A stretch of DNA of 64,000 nucleotides from Mycolicibacter heraklionensis (GTDB lineage Bacteria > Actinomycetota > Actinomycetes > Mycobacteriales > Mycobacteriaceae): assembly GCA_001673575.1 (NCBI GenBank), contig LZME01000135.1, forward strand, positions 1 to 64,000, given 5' to 3'. The position numbers and the translations under genes were made by a program. Each line of letters starts with the position of its first letter. Positions within the stretch are counted from its first letter, which is position 1. The notes under the pieces are model-generated. The model worked only from the letters and a program-made list of their open reading frames with translations, was not told the DNA's origin and did no database searches. Positions 44,748 to 52,918 of the stretch are shown here, piece by piece.

Positions 44748-45080
44748 CTAGGGCTCCTCGGACGAGATGAGTTCGTCGATACGGGCGATGCGACCACGCC
44801 AAACCTGTTCCAACTCGGTGAGCATGGCCGCCACCGACCGCACCGCGGCGACGTCACCGCGGGCCAACTGCTCGCGGCCGCTGCGGCGCTTGGTGAGCAG
44901 GCCGGACTTCTCCAACACCGCGACGTGCTTCTGCACCGCGGCGAAGCTCATCTGGTACTTCACCGCGAGGTCGGAGACCGAGTGCTCGCCGGCCAGCACC
45001 CGGCGCATGATGTCGCGTCGTGTGCGGTCGGCAAGTGCGTGGAACAGGGCGTCCACCCGGTCGTCGTCGAGCGTGATCAC
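44748..45080 (-). CDS. ArsR family transcriptional regulator
   Basis: A 110-residue winged-helix regulator (HALADRTRRDIMRRVLAGEHSVSDLAVKYQMSFAAVQKHVAVLEKSGLLTKRRSG-like core). It lacks the Cys clusters of metal-sensing ArsR proteins, so it probably senses something else. GTG 45080 is chosen because the frame's longer version starts with TTG inside the operator, and because a TACGAT -10 box lies 6 nt before this GTG. It likely represses its own operon with the SRPBCC gene. Confidence 0.9.
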   Translation of the reverse strand: MITLDDDRVDALFHALADRTRRDIMRRVLAGEHSVSDLAVKYQMSFAAVQKHVAVLEKSGLLTKRRSGREQLARGDVAAVRSVAAMLTELEQVWRGRIARIDELISSEEP

Positions 45081-45086
45081 CCGATA

Positions 45087-45092
45087 ATCGTA
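45087..45092 (-). promoter_or_regulatory. -10 box TACGAT, leaderless promoter of the ArsR gene
   Basis: Minus-strand TACGAT, then 6 nt, then GTG 45080. It overlaps the end of the operator palindrome, so repressor binding would block RNA polymerase. Confidence 0.55.
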
Positions 45093-45108
45093 CAACCGAT
45101 TGGTTGTA
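45091..45108. promoter_or_regulatory. ArsR operator palindrome
   Basis: TACAACCGATTGGTTGTA: perfect 7-bp arms (TACAACC/GGTTGTA) with a 4-nt spacer, directly upstream of the ArsR start and overlapping the -10 box. Confidence 0.75.
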
Positions 45109-45123
45109 CATTGTCAAGGGGAG

Positions 45124-45140
45124 AGCCGGCGAAGCCGGCT
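45124..45140 (-). terminator. Hairpin after the PE-PPE domain gene
   Basis: AGCCGGC-GAA-GCCGGCT, a perfect 7-bp GC-rich stem with a 3-nt loop, 4 bp beyond the stop of the minus-strand gene. There is no U-tract, as is common in mycobacteria. Confidence 0.55.
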
Positions 45141-45144
45141 TGGA

Positions 45145-46128
45145 TCAGACCGCCGGGAACCAGTAGTCGAGGGTGTCCTCGACGCCGCCCCAGTCGATGC
45201 CCATCCAATCGGTGAAGAACTCCTCGATCTTGCCGAAAGCGTTGTAGATCATCTCCACGATCGAGTTGACCAGTCCCACGAACACCCCACTTTCGATCAA
45301 CCCGCCGCTCGTCAGCGCACTGATCCAGGTGCTGAACTGGTCGATGTCACCGGAGAGGTCGATGTTGGTGATCAACCCGTCGGTGCTGAAGGTGTGGTTG
45401 GCGACCTCTTCCGGCGTGAGGCCCATGTACATGACGTGCTCCCAGAGCAATCCGAGCATGGAGTTCGACGTGTAGTCGGCAACGGGGTCACCGGGGAACT
45501 CGTAGATGGTGGTGGTGAAGGCGTCGTTGGGGGTATGGAAGCCGTTCAGCAGTGGGTAAAGGTCGGAGGTGTTGGTGGCACCGGAGGGATCCGACCACAC
45601 GCCGGTCGTACTGGACGGATCACCGATGAAAACGAAGTGCAACGCCCCCGACGGGATGACACCCTCATGGGCCAATTGGGCCATCGCGATCGAGCCGGCG
45701 GTGGCGCCCTGCGAGTAGCCGAAGACCCACAGTGGGTGCTCTTCGTCGTAGGCGCCGGGGTTGGCGGCAAATTCGGCCTCCACAGCCTGGACGATCAGTG
45801 CCGCCCCGGCGAAACTGCTGTGCCCCTGCAGGATGAGTTGAGGGGTGGTCAGCACCTGCAGCGCAGAATCGCAGCCGGCGGAGCCGATCACGCACACGCT
45901 CGCGTCGTCGCCGGCGTCGAAGCCCAGCGGCTGCAGGAACAGATCGGCCGCGGTGTGGGCGAACTGCGCCGACGGCGTGGTCAGCATGGTCCCGCCGACG
46001 AAGATCGCAGTGTCCGACAGCAGGGCTACTTGGCGCGCGTGCGCCGTTTGGACGACCGGGGTTCCGGCGACGCCGGCCGCGATCACGCTTGCGGCAGCAA
46101 GCGGCGCGAAAACCTTGGTTGCGTTCAT
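45145..46128 (-). CDS. Secreted PE-PPE domain (alpha/beta hydrolase) protein
   Basis: A 327-residue protein with a signal peptide (MNATKVFAPLAAASVIAAGV, cleavage after AHA) and a PE-PPE domain, a serine hydrolase fold found at the C terminus of some PE/PPE proteins. The nucleophile elbow is GYSQGATAGS and the domain opens with SDTAIFVGGTMLTTPS. No PE or PPE domain is attached, so export is by the general pathway. It is a third, more diverged copy of the tandem pair at 50807-52874. Substrates of the family are short esters or lipids. Confidence 0.88.
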   Translation of the reverse strand: MNATKVFAPLAAASVIAAGVAGTPVVQTAHARQVALLSDTAIFVGGTMLTTPSAQFAHTAADLFLQPLGFDAGDDASVCVIGSAGCDSALQVLTTPQLILQGHSSFAGAALIVQAVEAEFAANPGAYDEEHPLWVFGYSQGATAGSIAMAQLAHEGVIPSGALHFVFIGDPSSTTGVWSDPSGATNTSDLYPLLNGFHTPNDAFTTTIYEFPGDPVADYTSNSMLGLLWEHVMYMGLTPEEVANHTFSTDGLITNIDLSGDIDQFSTWISALTSGGLIESGVFVGLVNSIVEMIYNAFGKIEEFFTDWMGIDWGGVEDTLDYWFPAV

Positions 46129-46257
46129 TTTGCAGGACCCCTAAGGCTTACGTATGAGCTAGGAAAGAAAACATGAAGAACCAATAGTGGCAGTCCTGCC
46201 GAGGGTGCGTCAATGGGAGCGCCCCGCCGGAATCTCCTTCGCTGGCGACGTCTGTAC

Positions 46258-47127
46258 TTAGGGAGCGGGCTCTTCGTCGGTCGGCCTGATGGCCGATATC
46301 AACTCCTCGCCGGTGAGGCCGTGACTCGTGGCCATCATCTTCTCGAGGTATTGCGTGACCGCGTGGACCGAATGGTCTGTCAGCGCATCGGCAAGCGCCT
46401 TATTGACCGCAAGAGCGCCCAATTCGCGCACGTCGGCGATGGACGCTGCTACTTCGGAGTGCTGGTCGGCCGGCGCTATCCAGCCCTCGCCGTAGTGCTC
46501 GATCAGCTTGCCGCTGAGTTCGTCGACAATCTCTTTGGCCAACTGCTCGACCGTGTCGACGGTGGTTTTGCGAACGGCCACAAGGACGCGGAGGTAGAAG
46601 TGCTGGTCTTTGGCGGCGGCGACTATCGCCGCGATCTCGGGGTCCACGATGATGAGGCCGCCGTCCGCCTCGCGCGCGATTCCGTAGGCAACCAGCTCCC
46701 GCGCAAGCTGGCTCGCGGGGTCCACGAGTAGCGGTTGTGGGGTTTCCGGCACCGCCTTGGCCGTGGCTGGCCCCGAATACCAGGGCGCAGTCACCGCTTG
46801 TTGTAGACCGGTGCTGTCTACCAATTCCTGAAGCCCCAAGATGTCGACAAGATCGTGGCGATTCGCCAGGCCCTCCAGAAAGGTTTGGATATGGGTGAGG
46901 GCGTAGCCCTTCTCCAACAGCTCGGCGATCATTCGCAGTTGGAAGAGGTGGTTTTCGTCGTAAACCGCCACTCGCCCTTCGCGGTGCGGAGGGGGAAGAA
47001 GTCCGCGCCCCTGATACGCACGAATGTTGCGCGACGACACTCCGGTTAGCTGCGCCAACTCGTCAAGGCGATATTCAGCCAACTCCGCATCCTCTGTCGC
47101 GTCGAACTCTCTGGACAAGACAGGCAC
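46258..47127 (-). CDS. MerR family transcriptional regulator
   Basis: A 289-residue regulator with an N-terminal MerR winged helix (YRLDELAQLTGVSSRNIRAYQGRGLLPPPHREGRVAVYDENHLFQLRMIAELLEKGYALTHI-like) and a long effector domain of the kind common in mycobacterial MerR-like proteins. GTG 47127 is used; a start up to 15 residues later is possible. It lies downstream of and on the same strand as the SDR-monooxygenase operon and may regulate it. Confidence 0.88.
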   Translation of the reverse strand: MPVLSREFDATEDAELAEYRLDELAQLTGVSSRNIRAYQGRGLLPPPHREGRVAVYDENHLFQLRMIAELLEKGYALTHIQTFLEGLANRHDLVDILGLQELVDSTGLQQAVTAPWYSGPATAKAVPETPQPLLVDPASQLARELVAYGIAREADGGLIIVDPEIAAIVAAAKDQHFYLRVLVAVRKTTVDTVEQLAKEIVDELSGKLIEHYGEGWIAPADQHSEVAASIADVRELGALAVNKALADALTDHSVHAVTQYLEKMMATSHGLTGEELISAIRPTDEEPAP

Positions 47128-47219
47128 AGTTCATGCCGGCACCGTCGGCGTCACACTTTACCGGCGCCTGCAGGCACGAGACTGCATACGCGCGCGGCCG
47201 AGCACGGCATCGCGTCACT

Positions 47220-48056
47220 TCATTGCGGGTCCATCACGTTTCGGGCAAAGCCCATCGCGCGGGTGGTCAGCGCCGGAGCCATACGCTTGATCCGCCAGCC
47301 CAGCCAAGCATCGGGTTGCGGCATGACGTAGAGCCGGCCGGCGTCGTTCGCATCGAGCGCTTTGCGTGCGATGACTTCCGGATCAGTCCCCCGTTGCTCG
47401 ATCATGTTGGCCGCATAATCAGCGGGCTTGCCCGCGATGCGCCCGTCGCGGGCGACGTTGGTCTTGACGAAGGTGGGGCACACCACGGTGACGTGGACCC
47501 CGGTGCCGATCATCTCGGAACGAAGGGTCTCCGATACCGAGAGCACCGCCGCCTTGCTGGCGCTGTAGGCCGCCATCAACGGCGCCGCCGAGTAGGCCGC
47601 CGCGGACGCGATGTTGATGATGCCGGCGCGTTTCTGCGACCGGAGTCGCGGCGCAAAGACCTCACAACCGTGCACTACGCCAAGGAGATTGATGCCCAAC
47701 ACCCAATACCACTCATCGAATCCGATCTCGCCGATCAGGTGACCGCCTGCCCCGACGCCGGCATTGTTGACCACCAGAGTGGGTGCAGCACCGAACTTCT
47801 GCTCTGCCGTCACCGCCAGCTCCTCAACGTCCTCTCGCTGAGAGACGTCGCAGACAGTCGGGAATGCCGTGCCGCCGAGGGCTTTCACCAGTTCGGCGGT
47901 CTCCTCGGCGCGATCCGCGGACTTGTCGGAGCAGAGGACCATTGAGTTGCGGCGCGCCAGCTCCAGGGCGAACGACCGCCCGATGCCGCTACCCGCGCCG
48001 GTGATGACCGCACGGGCCGAATGTGAGATCTTCGCGGTCGATCCCCAGGCGATCAT
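47220..48056 (-). CDS. SDR family oxidoreductase
   Basis: A 278-residue short-chain dehydrogenase with AVITGAGSGIGRSFALEL, NNAG (VVNNAGVGAGG) and catalytic YSASKAA. It overlaps the stop of the monooxygenase gene by 4 bp and is the third gene of a three-gene operon with a Baeyer-Villiger enzyme and a diiron protein, recalling the mymA-sadH pairing of M. tuberculosis. It probably oxidises or reduces an alcohol or ketone in the same pathway. Confidence 0.9.
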   Translation of the reverse strand: MIAWGSTAKISHSARAVITGAGSGIGRSFALELARRNSMVLCSDKSADRAEETAELVKALGGTAFPTVCDVSQREDVEELAVTAEQKFGAAPTLVVNNAGVGAGGHLIGEIGFDEWYWVLGINLLGVVHGCEVFAPRLRSQKRAGIINIASAAAYSAAPLMAAYSASKAAVLSVSETLRSEMIGTGVHVTVVCPTFVKTNVARDGRIAGKPADYAANMIEQRGTDPEVIARKALDANDAGRLYVMPQPDAWLGWRIKRMAPALTTRAMGFARNVMDPQ

Positions 48057-49594
48057 CCGATTCGCTTCCTTTCCGACGTGGATGGGGACCCAGACCGTGC
48101 CCCCACCAAGGCGGTGGGGTCGCCGGTGGCCACATAGTCCTGTAGTTCCAGGTCATCGAGCAGGCGGCGGAACGTCGTGGCGAACCCGGGGAACATGGTG
48201 GCGTTGAAGCCGTCCTCGGTGAGATACCAACTGCTGCAGCCTCCGGAGTTCCAGGTGGTCTTTTCCAAACGACGCTGGAGCCAGTGGTTGTAGGTCTGCT
48301 GGGCTTCCGCACGCACGTCGATGGAGGTGAGCCCGCGCGCCGTCAGCAGGGCGATCATCCGCACCGCATAGTCGATCTGGGCTTCCATGTAGACCAGCGC
48401 TGAAGTGTGGCCCGGTCCGGAGTTCGGTCCGAACGTGAAGAACAGGTTCGGGTATCCGGCGACACTGACACTCTTGTAGGCGAAGGCACCGCCGGCCCAC
48501 TCATCGTTGAGGGAGCGGCCGTTGTGCCCAGTGATCTGAATCGGTGGAGCCGTCTTGGTCGCTTCGTAGCCGGTCGCGCAGACGATGACATCTGCCGTGT
48601 GCTCGATTCCCTCACACGTCATCACTCCGGTCGCACCGATCCGTGCGATCGGCCACGAGATGAGTTCACAGTTGGGCGCCTGCAGCGCCTTGTAGTACTC
48701 GTCGGAGACGAGCATTCGTTTGCAGCCGGGCCGGAAATTCGGGGTGAGGCGACGGCGCAGCCACCGATCCTGCACTTGGTTTGCCAGGTACCGCCTCCCG
48801 GCGAAGGCCACCGCCGAGGTCAAGGCGGTGTTCCACACAACCGCCAGCGCCCCGGCCTCGGACACGCCCAGCAAGGCGGAGCGGGCGGCTCGCTGCGCGA
48901 CCGGGGCTTGCGCGTAGAGCCGGCGAACCCACGACGGAGTTGCCCGGTTGGCGCGGGGGTATACCCAGCCGGGCGTGCGCTGGAAGACCCGGACCTTCTT
49001 GGCTTTCCTGACCAGTTCTGGAATGACCTGCACAGCAGTCGATCCCGTCCCGATGACTGCCACCGTCTTGTCGCTGAAGTCGAGCTCGTGGTCCCACCGC
49101 GCGGTGTGAACGACCTGGCCATCAAAGGAGTCGATCCCGTCGATATTGGGCAACGACCATTGGGCCAGCGGCCCATAGGAGGCGATCACTGTACGAGCCC
49201 GGAATTCATCGGTCGCGGTGCGAATCAGCCACTCGTGTCGGCTGTCATCCCACGACGCGGCGCAGACATCCTGGTTGAACTCGATGTGCTTGCGCAGACC
49301 GCGCCTGTCGACGATATCGATGATGTACTGCTGGATTTCCGCGCCACTGGCGTATGTCTGACTCCACCGCGGGTTCGGCTCGAATGAGTAGGAGTACAGC
49401 AGTGATGGCACATCGCACGCCACGCCCGGGTAGGTGTTGTCTCGCCACGTGCCGCCCACCTCGGAGGCCCGCTCCAGCACGATGAAGTCGTCGATTCCCT
49501 GGTCCAGCAAGCGAATTGCCGCGCCCAGACCGGCGAAGCCGGCACCGATGACGACCGTGGTGGTCGTTGTGTCCCGCCGAGCCGGCGTGGTCAT
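48053..49594 (-). CDS. FAD-dependent Baeyer-Villiger type monooxygenase
   Basis: A 513-residue flavoprotein monooxygenase with an FAD Rossmann motif (VVIGAGFAGLGAAIRLL), the Baeyer-Villiger fingerprint FDGQVVHTARW (FxGxxxHxxxW) and an NADPH Rossmann motif (VAVIGTGSTAVQVIPELV). It would insert oxygen next to a carbonyl to give an ester, or oxygenate a heteroatom. It overlaps both neighbours by 4 bp, so the three genes are tightly coupled. Confidence 0.93.
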   Translation of the reverse strand: MTTPARRDTTTTTVVIGAGFAGLGAAIRLLDQGIDDFIVLERASEVGGTWRDNTYPGVACDVPSLLYSYSFEPNPRWSQTYASGAEIQQYIIDIVDRRGLRKHIEFNQDVCAASWDDSRHEWLIRTATDEFRARTVIASYGPLAQWSLPNIDGIDSFDGQVVHTARWDHELDFSDKTVAVIGTGSTAVQVIPELVRKAKKVRVFQRTPGWVYPRANRATPSWVRRLYAQAPVAQRAARSALLGVSEAGALAVVWNTALTSAVAFAGRRYLANQVQDRWLRRRLTPNFRPGCKRMLVSDEYYKALQAPNCELISWPIARIGATGVMTCEGIEHTADVIVCATGYEATKTAPPIQITGHNGRSLNDEWAGGAFAYKSVSVAGYPNLFFTFGPNSGPGHTSALVYMEAQIDYAVRMIALLTARGLTSIDVRAEAQQTYNHWLQRRLEKTTWNSGGCSSWYLTEDGFNATMFPGFATTFRRLLDDLELQDYVATGDPTALVGARSGSPSTSERKRIG

Positions 49595-50526
49595 ACCGCC
49601 GCCTTCCAGGTCAGCTCGTCCGACCAGCTCGGGGGCGACGGCCGCCGCTCGGGCGGAATCCGATCGCCCATCCTGATCAAGGCGCGCTCGACGCTCGCCA
49701 GGACGGGGTTGCGCTCCATGGTGAGAAACGACGCGGCGCGGACAGCCTTGTACATCATGTTGTTGTTCAGACGCGGGTCCCGAACGCTCGCTTTGCGATA
49801 GCGCTCCATGGACGCCGACAACCGGGACCCATCCATGCCGAGGTCGAAGAGCTCCTCGCGCATCGACGCCAGCAGTGGCAGCACACCGAGCAGGTGTTGC
49901 AGGCGCACCACGCCCAAGGCGCTCAGTCCCTTGAACAGCACGTACAGCATTCGGCGGGCGGGCGCTGCCGACAGCATCCCCATCACGTGGAAGCCCACGG
50001 CCAAGTGCCGCGATTCGTCGGCGTTGACCTTGTTGAGCACCACGTGCAGGAGCGGATCTTTGATCTCGTCGGTCAGAAACTTCAGCAACGCTCCATCGAG
50101 GGCCACCTCGAGCATCGGAATGGACGTCGCGTGGTACTCGAAGGGCATGCGGTCAGCGGTCTTGTCCACCATGTCCAGCGCGTAGGCGATCTGGGCTTTC
50201 GGCAGCGGAACTTCGTCGCCGTCCAACAGGCCCCACCGTCGCATCAGGGCCAGTTCGGCGTTGGCGTGCTTCTGCTCCTCGGCGTGGAAGTACTTGTAGA
50301 TCTCTCGCAAGGTGTCATTGGGTGCGTTCTCGGCCATACCGGCGAAGGCGCGGGCGCCCAGGTGCTCGATCCACATCAAGTCGGCCATGAAGACCTTCAG
50401 CTTCGGCTTCTGGTCCTCGGTGACCAACTCCGCGCCGGGGGCGTCCCAGTCGATGTCCTGCAGCATCCACTGCCGGCTCTTGATCTTTTCCAGGGTCTTT
50501 TCCAGATCCAGCGTCGTCATCGCCAT
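49591..50526 (-). CDS. Ferritin-like diiron protein
   Basis: A 311-residue all-helical protein. The ferritin-like four-helix core shows paired iron-ligand motifs: EHLGARAFAGMAEN and EEQKHANAE in the first half, and ADESRHLAVGFH (ExxH) in the second. Such proteins act as oxygenases, desaturases or N-oxygenases. It is the first gene of the operon with the Baeyer-Villiger monooxygenase and SDR. ATG 50526 is used; ATG 50520 is equally possible. The reaction is not assignable. Confidence 0.82.
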   Translation of the reverse strand: MAMTTLDLEKTLEKIKSRQWMLQDIDWDAPGAELVTEDQKPKLKVFMADLMWIEHLGARAFAGMAENAPNDTLREIYKYFHAEEQKHANAELALMRRWGLLDGDEVPLPKAQIAYALDMVDKTADRMPFEYHATSIPMLEVALDGALLKFLTDEIKDPLLHVVLNKVNADESRHLAVGFHVMGMLSAAPARRMLYVLFKGLSALGVVRLQHLLGVLPLLASMREELFDLGMDGSRLSASMERYRKASVRDPRLNNNMMYKAVRAASFLTMERNPVLASVERALIRMGDRIPPERRPSPPSWSDELTWKAAV

Positions 50527-50779
50527 CGTCCTGTCTTTTTGTTGAAAGAAGTTCGCTGCTTACGGCGTGCGTCCAGGGCAGCCGGCGCGGCATCGCCGTA
50601 AGTGTCTGTGTCGAATGGACCATTTGTCAATGGGACCATGACAGTAGCAACTGTCATTGACTGCGGAGCGGCTGGCATCCATTGACTAGGGCCGGACGCT
50701 CCTGCCATGATCCCCCTCAGGTCCAACTTTGGATTTCCTCGCGCGATTCTTAGTTCTCCGCATCGAACTTCGTTTCGCG

Positions 50780-50790
50780 CGAATGATTCG
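50780..50790. promoter_or_regulatory. Palindrome CGAAT-G-ATTCG before the first tandem PE-PPE domain gene
   Basis: Perfect 5-bp arms, 16 nt before GTG 50807. The same element and surrounding leader recur at 51843-51853 before the second copy. Confidence 0.45.
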
Positions 50791-50806
50791 GAAGGCGGCA
50801 ATCCCA

Positions 50807-51808
50807 GTGACGTCGTCCAAGCTCTGCGCACCGATCGTGGTCGCCGGCCTCGTGGCAGGCGGTGTAGTCGCCGCCCCGGTGGTGCACGCCGCGCATGCCA
50901 ACGTCGACTTGCACGTTGACGTCGACCTGCTGGCCGACACCGCGATCTTCGTCGGTCCGACGATCTTGTCGACGCCGTCTGCGACATTCGCCCGGACCGC
51001 GGCCGATCTGTTCCTGCGGCCGCTGGGCTTCGACGGTGGCGACGACCCCGCGTCGTGTCTCATCGGGTCTGCCGCTTGTGACGCGCCGCTGCAGCTGCTG
51101 TCCACCCCGGGCCTTATCCAGGTCGGACACAGCAGTTTTGCCGGTGCGGCCGAGATCGTGCGGACGGTACAGGCCGAACTCGCCGCCAATCCGGGCGCCT
51201 ACGACGGCGAGCATCCGTTGTGGATTTTCGGCTACTCCCAGGGCGCCACCGCCGGCTCGATCGCGATGGCCCAACTGGCCCACGACGGCGTCGACCCGCA
51301 GGTACTGCACTTCGTGTTCATCGGCGACCCGACCGCTCCCGACGGCAAGTATCCGAATGCGATCGACGACGGGTCGCCGCACACCAACTTCTCCGACACC
51401 TGGATGCTGTACGGCAAAGAGACCCCGAACGACGCCTTCCCGACCACGATCTACACCATCCCCGGTGACCCCAACGCCGACCACACCTCCACTTCGCCGT
51501 ACGGCGATTTCTACGAGCACATGATGTATCTGGGGCTCACCCCCGATCAGGTGGCCAACCACACCGCCACCACCGACGACCTGCTCACCACCATCAGCAT
51601 CTCTACTGACTTCGACCAGTTCGGCGCATGGCTCAACGCGTGGGGCCACGGACTGGCCGACAGCAGCTGGTGGGATGGCCTGTTCTACTCCGCCGTGGCG
51701 TTCGTCTATAGCGCCTTCGGCAAGCTCGAGGACTTCTTCGGCGATTGGATGGGCCTGGACTGGGGCGGGGTCGAAGAAACCCTGGACTACTGGTTCCCGA
51801 CGGCCTAG
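50807..51808 (+). CDS. Secreted PE-PPE domain (alpha/beta hydrolase) protein, tandem copy 1
   Basis: A 333-residue protein with a signal peptide (VTSSKLCAPIVVAGLV, cleavage near AHA) and a PE-PPE hydrolase domain with LADTAIFVGPTILSTPSAT, nucleophile GYSQGATAGS, IGDPTAPDG and a C terminus ending DWGGVEETLDYWF. GTG 50807 is chosen over ATG 50783: it aligns with the ATG of the third paralogue, has GGAAGG before it, and the bases between the two starts are conserved with the next copy only if a base is gained and another lost, as expected of a leader rather than of codons. Confidence 0.86.
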   Translation: MTSSKLCAPIVVAGLVAGGVVAAPVVHAAHANVDLHVDVDLLADTAIFVGPTILSTPSATFARTAADLFLRPLGFDGGDDPASCLIGSAACDAPLQLLSTPGLIQVGHSSFAGAAEIVRTVQAELAANPGAYDGEHPLWIFGYSQGATAGSIAMAQLAHDGVDPQVLHFVFIGDPTAPDGKYPNAIDDGSPHTNFSDTWMLYGKETPNDAFPTTIYTIPGDPNADHTSTSPYGDFYEHMMYLGLTPDQVANHTATTDDLLTTISISTDFDQFGAWLNAWGHGLADSSWWDGLFYSAVAFVYSAFGKLEDFFGDWMGLDWGGVEETLDYWFPTA

Positions 51809-51842
51809 CGCCACTCGTCACCGATTTTGAGGTTGTGATTCG

Positions 51843-51853
51843 CGAATGATTCG
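51843..51853. promoter_or_regulatory. Palindrome CGAAT-G-ATTCG before the second tandem PE-PPE domain gene
   Basis: Same palindrome and flanks as at 50780-50790, 16 nt before GTG 51870. The duplication evidently included the leader. Confidence 0.45.
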
Positions 51854-51869
51854 GAAAGGCGGCAAGCCA

Positions 51870-52874
51870 GTGGTGAACGGACGTCCCACGATGCTGACCA
51901 AGACCTTGGCGCCGATCGCGGTGGCCAGCACGGTGGCGGGCGGTGTGCTGTCCGCTCCGGTAGTGCACGCCACGCATGTCGACGTGAACCTGCTGGCCGA
52001 CACCGCGATCTTCGTCGGCCCGACGATCCTGTCGACACCGTCTGCGACATTCGCCCAGACCGCGGCCGATCTCTTCCTGCGGCCGTTGGGGTTCGACCTC
52101 GACGACGACGCGAGTGCATGCGTGGTCGGCTCCGCGGGATGCGACGCGCCGCTGCTGCTGCTGTCCACCCCCGCACTGGTTCAGCAGGGCCACAGCAGCT
52201 TTGTCGGAGCGGCCGAGATCGTGCGGGAGGTGCACGCCCAACTCGCCGCCAACCCGGACGCCTACGACGCCGACCACCCGCTGTGGGTGTTCGGCTGGTC
52301 GCAGGGCGCAACGGCCGGTTCGATCGCGATGGCCCAGCTGGCTCACGAGGGCATCGACCCGTCGCTGCTGCACTTCGTGTTCATCGGCAACCCGCTGGAT
52401 GCCGGTGATGACTTGCAGCCAATAGGAAGCGGCGGGTCTTCACCCGGCGACTTCTTCGACATCGGCCTGTTGTCCGGTCTGCAGACCCCGACCAACGCGT
52501 TCACCACAACCGTGTACACGATCCCCGGCGACCCGGTCGCCGACCACACGTCCACCTCCGCGTTGGGGATCCTCTACGAGCACATGATGTATCTGGGGCT
52601 CACACCCGATCAGGTGGCCAACCACACGGCGACCATCGACGGCCTGCTCACCGACATCAACATCTCCGGCGACTTCGACCAGTTCGGCGCCTGGCTCAAC
52701 GCGTGGCCCCACGGCCTGATCGACAGCGGCTGGTGGGAGGGCCTGTTCTACTCGCTGGTGGCGTCCTTCTACAGCGTCTTCGGCAACATCGAGGACTTCT
52801 TCGGTGACTGGCTGGGCATCGACTGGGGCGGGGTGGAAGACACTCTCGACTTCTGGTTCCCGGCGGAGGTTTAA
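51870..52874 (+). CDS. Secreted PE-PPE domain (alpha/beta hydrolase) protein, tandem copy 2
   Basis: A 334-residue close paralogue of the preceding gene, 61 bp downstream. It has a signal peptide with hydrophobic core LAPIAVASTVAGGVLSAP, LADTAIFVGPTILSTPS, nucleophile elbow GWSQGATAGS (Trp where the other copies have Tyr) and HHTSTSALG-like loop before EHMMYLGLTPDQVANHTAT. ATG 51891 is an alternative start that aligns with the third paralogue. Two secreted copies side by side suggest dosage or substrate specialisation. Confidence 0.86.
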   Translation: MVNGRPTMLTKTLAPIAVASTVAGGVLSAPVVHATHVDVNLLADTAIFVGPTILSTPSATFAQTAADLFLRPLGFDLDDDASACVVGSAGCDAPLLLLSTPALVQQGHSSFVGAAEIVREVHAQLAANPDAYDADHPLWVFGWSQGATAGSIAMAQLAHEGIDPSLLHFVFIGNPLDAGDDLQPIGSGGSSPGDFFDIGLLSGLQTPTNAFTTTVYTIPGDPVADHTSTSALGILYEHMMYLGLTPDQVANHTATIDGLLTDINISGDFDQFGAWLNAWPHGLIDSGWWEGLFYSLVASFYSVFGNIEDFFGDWLGIDWGGVEDTLDFWFPAEV

Positions 52875-52905
52875 CGCGGCCGTCGCGACGCTCCTCCCAG
52901 CTGGC

Positions 52906-52911
52906 TACCGT
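52906..52911 (+). promoter_or_regulatory. -10 box TACCGT, likely leaderless promoter
   Basis: TANNNT box 7 nt before GTG 52919. No ribosome site is present before that start. Confidence 0.45.
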
Positions 52912-52918
52912 CGATGCT

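Noticed and set aside
50783..50806. ATG start giving MIRK at the first tandem PE-PPE domain protein
   Set aside because: Conservation with the second copy requires compensating indels, and the third paralogue begins at the position of the GTG.
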